The translations under genes and the position numbers were made by a program. A stretch of 64,000 bases of DNA from Psilocybe azurescens (lineage: Eukaryota; Basidiomycota; Agaricomycetes; Agaricales; Agrocybaceae): positions 248,001 through 312,000 of the forward strand of contig JAJIRX010000489.1 of the NCBI GenBank assembly GCA_023853785.1, read 5' to 3'. Numbering within the stretch: the first letter of the stretch is position 1; each line of letters starts with the position of its first letter. Positions 59,813 through 64,000 of this stretch are shown piece after piece. The notes below the pieces were generated by a model. That model was given only the letters and a program-made list of their open reading frames with translations. It was not told the DNA's origin and searched no databases.

Positions 59813-60995
59813 TCAAAAGAAGGTTTTTCTTTTGCGACCAGTGAACTTGGAGTCGTTGGGAACACCTTCTTTACCACGTCTCCGATAGAGCTACACATGC
59901 ACGGTTCAGTCAATGTTCAAGGAAAGAGAGAAAATCACACATTAGACACACCTCTTTCTTCTTCAAGATCCAATCTCTGTCCTTGACAGCTTTCCGTTTG
60001 CCGCCTTTCGTCTTGGCCCTCTCGCGGTCCCTTCTCCGCTCAAATCTAACCTTGCTGTCATCCTCCTCCTCGCCCTCCAGCCCCTGCGGCACCTGCTGCC
60101 CACCCCCGCCGCCCACGAACAGGCACAAGAATATCTTCTTCGCCTTCTTCGAGTTCGGGTAGTCGACGACGACGCCGCCGCCGAAGCCCGCCTTCTGCGC
60201 GATCGCCGTGATCAGCTGGATCTGGTCGTCCGACGACGGGTAGAACTGCAGCACCGCGCGCGAGGGGTTCCGCATCGCCGAGTGCAGCGTGGTGAAGAAG
60301 CGGTGCAGGCGGTGCGGCGGCGACGACGTCGGGTGCGATGTTTCGGCGTTCAGCAGCCACTGAATCACGGAGATGCTGCAGAATGAGAATGTTATAATTT
60401 TTCGGGGAAAATGTAGATAGATAGTGCAAGTGATTTCAGGCAGACGGACCTTATTGCACCGTCGAAGCTTCCTGGGCGGAACCCAAAGCCCTGTCCGATA
60501 TCCTGCAGAAAAAGATCTCCTTCGACCTCTCGCTCAAGGGCAACCTCTAAACACAAAAAAAAACATCTTAAAAGAAAGCTCATGTAGTCAAAAAGCCACC
60601 CAGTACAACGCACCTAGCATACTTGGCGCAACATCGACGCCTGCCCAGATATACCCTTCCTCATCTAAAATCTCCCCAGAGAGCCCTGAGCCGCAGCCGA
60701 TGTCGAGGAGGTACGCAGACTGGTCGGGCGGCATGCTGAGCAGCTCCAGCGCTCTATAAGTCATATCCGCCTGGATCTGCTGATTCCTCGTACTGCCCAT
60801 TCAAAAATTCGATCCCATTAGCTCGCTCGATCTCACGAAAAAGCAAAAGTATCCTCGCCACAAACTGACTTCTGGGTGTATTTTTTCGCTTCCACATCGC
60901 CGTAGTACTTTGTAGGGAATGAGCATGGATCTCTATACGCAGACAGGATTTCCTCGTACAATTTCTGGAGGCGCTTGGAGCTCTGGTCTTGACAT
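59813..60995 (-). CDS. BUD23: BUD23: 18S rRNA (guanine-N7)-methyltransferase
   Basis: Bud23, with Trm112, methylates N7 of a conserved guanine in 18S rRNA during small-subunit assembly. Read on the minus strand: [43 protein letters not shown] motif [59 protein letters not shown], then [11 protein letters not shown]. The C-terminal part is [33 protein letters not shown] and a basic tail ([16 protein letters not shown]), ending [10 protein letters not shown]. Six exons fit without any indel. The weak region is only the very short first exon. It is tail-to-tail with the BCS1-like gene. Confidence 0.93.
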
Positions 60996-61271
60996 GGTGG
61001 ATTGGGAGAGGTGTACAAGACTTTTAGTTTGAGGCGGTGATAGTAGTGGGAGATGGGATAGAAAAGTAATAATTGATCTAATTTAGGCCGATCAAGTTTG
61101 ATCGCACTGCTGCTTTATGATCTTCAATGGGCACAGTTACTAGTATAAGGCTCTTGAATCGACTTCGGAATAGGGCACAAAAACCTCTATACGCAGTCAA
61201 AGTGTGTAACAAATACAATTGCGCAGACTATGAAGGGGAAAGATAAAATAATATTACACTTGATGGTCCAT
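60996..61271. other. Intergenic region between BUD23 and the TRAPP subunit gene
   Basis: About 280 bases with no coding signal; BUD23 promoter and TRAPPC3 3' flank. Confidence 0.4.
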
Positions 61272-62063
61272 TCAATCGTCCCCGATCGGCACTTCTTCTT
61301 CCAGGTATTTCACAAGTTTGACACGAATCTCAGTGCTTTCGTCGCCGCGCAACACGTCTGAGACGAATTCGGCCTGTACCTGCAGCTGAACCTGTGATAA
61401 TTCAACCGTCATGATCAGATATGCTTTGCAAACATCTGATTCAGGACATACCATCTCCAGCGCTCCGCGCAGCACCCCACACAGTACATTGCTGTACCAT
61501 AAACCACCTTCAAGCACTTCTTCCGGGAGCTCAACAAATTCCGCGAGAGGATTTTCGTCGAAAGTCAACGTGAAGTACGAGCCTGCGGTGGCCTGCGATA
61601 TGGATGCGTTGCTTGTCGGCCGACTGGGCGACGAAGGCGGTTGGGAAGTACTGTGTGTCACAGTGGGGCTGATATTGAGAAACGATTTGAATCCAACCTA
61701 AATCTCAGAGGGGCCGGGTTAGGAAGTATGCTTTTGCGCCGCTATAAAACGGAATGACCTTCGCCACCACCTCGCCGACTTCTTTGAAATCAGAGCATCT
61801 CCCCATATTCGATTTTGCCAAGAAGTCTTCTATCAGTCTAGTTCCAATGTTGTATCCCATCTTCTCAAGCTGCTTGTTGACTTCTTCATAGTCCTCGTAG
61901 TCTTGGATGAGCTGGACGACGAGGGCGCCGTATGTCAGGGCGAATAGCTCTGCATTCTGCGCACGTTAACGATTGTCGAGGAGAATGGCGGGGAACGTAC
62001 AATTTTCTCTGAACGGCCCTTCCATAGCTCTTCTCCAATGTTCTTGTATTGCTTGGTCGCCAT
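61272..62063 (-). CDS. BET3: TRAPPC3/Bet3 subunit of the TRAPP complex
   Basis: Bet3 is a core subunit of TRAPP, the Rab GEF and tethering complex of ER-Golgi traffic. From 62063 on the minus strand: [80 protein letters not shown], then a short Ser/Thr-rich insert before [40 protein letters not shown] and [20 protein letters not shown] complete the fold. Four exons. The family's conserved palmitoylation-site cysteine is probably CSDFKE. No indel. The Ser/Thr insert (about 20 residues) is longer than in yeast Bet3. Confidence 0.92.
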
Positions 62064-62337
62064 TAGATTCTAGTTTTCCAGCCGTGTTTCCTCGGTCGTG
62101 GTTGCAATCAAGTTATTCTACAGACGCGTGATGTCACGACCCTCTCATTTCCTGATTCTGGTTCATAGTCATAATGTTTTATTTCTCTTTGTATTCTCCG
62201 TTTCAGCATATAGTCTGAGTGGGTCTTTGGGAAATTAATAGGATATGTATTAGGTGCACGTAGTCCTGTGGTATGGCACACAGTCAACCGCCTTCTATCT
62301 GAAAATACAACGAGAACGACCCCAGACTCTACATGGT

Positions 62338-62906
62338 CTAATGCCGGTCCAATCTGTTGAGCTTCTTCGCGGTCTTCGCGTTGTTTTGTGTGTTCTGTCC
62401 TCTGACAGGAAGATGCATAGCGTGTCGTCTGCCCACATAGCTTCCAATCATGCGCTGATGCGCAATGTTCTCCTAATCTCTCTCCTCAGCTCTGACTCAA
62501 TGCGGAGGTTCTTCAACGGGTCCGTGTTCTTGGCATTCTTCGCTTTATGAATCGCCATAAATTTGGCCTGGAGCTCTTGGGTCGGCACGCTGGCTGGCGG
62601 AGGAGTATAATCTGGTCGGGCAAGAGGGTATCGGGGCAAGGGAGGCGCGGTCGCGGGTGACGAGAGGAACGACGCCAGCGAGGTCACTTGGAACGGCGAA
62701 AGGTCCCTGACTTTGCATTTATCGTGCACCTGCAGCCGGGCGCAGACGCGATGCGCGGTATGGTGGCCTATGCCATATATCGACGTCAAGGCGAACTAAA
62801 TTCGGGTCGGGTTAGGTTAGAAAAAGCTGTCTAATGGTGAGACTTTGCAAGTACAGACCCTGGCCAATTGGTTATCCGGAAGATTGATGCCCAATATATG
62901 CACCAT
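62338..62906 (-). CDS. Mitochondrial small-subunit ribosomal protein uS13m
   Basis: From 62906 on the minus strand: [40 protein letters not shown], the S13 helix-two-turn-helix start. An insert rich in Pro/Ala ([20 protein letters not shown]) follows, then [13 protein letters not shown]. The C-terminus is [33 protein letters not shown], the classic rRNA-binding S13 tail (GxRHxxxLPVRGQ.T..NA). Two exons. One base seems missing near 62471-62474 (plus strand TCCT), between REI and ENIAHQ. Without it the protein stops early at RISA and loses its whole rRNA-binding tail. Given conservation after the break, this is more likely sequence error than loss. The insert sets it apart from bacterial S13. 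Confidence 0.9.
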
Positions 62907-63099
62907 TGCACAATAGGCGCTCAGTCAACGGTGGAGGGGTGTAAATTATTTCGAAAGAAACGGGATCACGGGAATGCTAGGTCGGGAATTAAATGTCCGA
63001 CAAAACTCAGCGTGGGCGAGTTCAAAGTTGTACGCTGCCCAGTGCAGCCGCCGCCGCATGACCTTGTTTCTAACTCTAGCAGCCGTATAACTTACTAAC
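62907..63099. promoter_or_regulatory. Divergent promoter region, uS13m / XAP5
   Basis: Only 193 bases separate the divergent start codons, so the two housekeeping genes almost certainly share a promoter. No TATA box was recognised. Confidence 0.5.
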
Positions 63100-64000
63100 A
63101 TGTCCACTAACAAAGGCGAAGGTCGACGCGAAGATGCTTTGGCAAAGCAAAGAAACCAAATGCGCGAAGAGTTCGAACGCCAAAAACAGACGCTCATAAA
63201 CGAGACGGAGAAAGCTCGTCCTTCCGCGAATCGTTTCGTTGGCCAGAATGATTCCATGGAAGAGACATTGAAGAACAGTACCGTCGGTCTAGTCCGCCTC
63301 GAGGACTTCCAGCAAATGCGGAAAGAACTCGAGGAAGCTAAAGCCAGGGAGGCAGCCAAGTCCAACGACCTCAAGTATGTTTCTTTGTTCATACACTCGG
63401 TTACCAAGGCTAGATGGCTTATAGGATGTGGAGAATCTGTTTAGAGACGACGCAAAGAAAGCAAAGAAGCGCAAGAAAATTGCGAAAGCCACACTTTCCT
63501 TTGCCATGGACGACGAAGGCGACGATAACGGCGCTGTCGATATAAACGGAGATTCTGCTACAGTACAAGACGATGGGGCCGATTATCCTGCACCCAAACG
63601 AAGCAGACTGAAAAAGAACCCTAACGTGGATACCTCCTTCCTACCAGACAGAGAACGCGAGGAAGCCGAACGTAAAGAAAGAGAACGACTCCGTCTGGAA
63701 TGGCTCGCGAAACAAGAGCTTACCAAAAAGGAGGAAATCGAAATTGTATATTCATATTGGGATGGAAGTGGGCATAGAAAAAGTGTCCAAGTAAGTTGTC
63801 GCCATTTTATAATCAGGAATATTTTCTGAAACGGAATGGTTATTGCTGCATTGGTAGTGCAAGAAGGGAGATGATATCGCTTCCTTCCTTGAGAAATGTC
63901 GTGTCCAGTTTCCCGAACTGCGCGGTGTAAGCGTCGACAATCTCATGTATGTCAAGGTAAAGCATGGATTTGTTTCTGAACAAAGACATACATTCTGACA
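63100..64000 (+). CDS. XAP5/FAM50-family protein, N-terminal part (runs off window)
   Basis: FAM50/XAP5 proteins are conserved nuclear factors linked to spliceosome function. The start MSTNKGEGRREDALAKQRNQ is followed by MREEFERQKQTLINETEKAR, RFVGQNDSMEETLKNSTVGL and VRLEDFQQMRKELEEAKARE. The next exon is Lys-rich (KKAKKRKKIAKATLSFAMDD), then PKRSRLKKNPNVDTSFLPDR, EREEAERKERERLRLEWLAK and EIVYSYWDGSGHRKSVQ. The third exon begins CKKGDDIASFLEKCRVQFPE and ends LMYVK at 63957, before a GT donor. The join between exon 1 (ends about 63375) and exon 2 (about 63427) is off by one base with canonical sites, so one base may be missing there. The C-terminal XAP5 core lies beyond the window. Confidence 0.9.

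Noticed and set aside
1..64000. CRISPR array, bacterial operons, phage or plasmid functions
   Set aside because: Pervasive spliceosomal introns and eukaryotic gene content; no regularly spaced repeats seen.

Overview
The window is nuclear DNA of a filamentous basidiomycete, most likely an Agaricomycete. Nearly every gene is split by many 45-80 nt GT-AG introns and genes are closely packed on both strands. Several families are typical of mushroom-forming fungi: a leucine/aspartate-type F-box protein, a DUF7918 protein, a DUF5648 secreted protein, clustered P450s and a tandem family of secreted/transmembrane proteins. All gene models were built by hand by splicing frames together; splice sites are predictions.

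Layout. 1-157: 3' end of an aldo/keto reductase. 388-793: a duplicated retroposon-like repeat with a 26-nt poly(A). 1173-11684: five tandem paralogues (TMP-A to TMP-E) coding a signal peptide, an ectodomain with eight conserved cysteines, a Ser/Thr-rich stalk, one transmembrane helix and a cytoplasmic tail. 12401-14287: CHMP7-like ESCRT-III protein. 14800-21601: a decayed metabolic region with one nearly complete P450, two P450 relics and a broken FAD/NAD(P) oxidoreductase. 21889-31257: five tRNA-Phe(GAA) genes interspersed with a Bin3-type RNA methyltransferase, an F-box protein, OTU1 deubiquitinase and an Hsp12-type stress protein. 31560-46725: AP endonuclease, DUF7918 protein, SAM37/metaxin, TAF7, GAA1 GPI transamidase subunit and a USP48-like deubiquitinase. 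47218-64000: DUF5648 secreted protein, a large conserved fungal protein with a putative-Ig-like region, LUC7, a J-domain/ankyrin/RG-tail protein, BCS1-like AAA ATPase, BUD23 rRNA methyltransferase, TRAPPC3/Bet3, mitochondrial uS13 and the start of a XAP5/FAM50 protein.

The second half is a housekeeping region covering RNA processing (LUC7, BUD23, Bin3, XAP5), transcription (TAF7), protein turnover (OTU1, USP48), mitochondria (SAM37, BCS1, uS13m) and membrane traffic (CHMP7, GAA1, TRAPPC3). The first 22 kb is accessory, with tandem duplication and gene decay.

Two observations stand out. The first is the five-gene receptor-like family, which matches no named domain that I recognise. The second is that about a dozen genes, including single-copy essential ones, are each interrupted by one-base indels, mostly one base too few in a homopolymer. 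That pattern points to residual sequencing error more than biology, and it affects how every 'pseudogene' here should be read.
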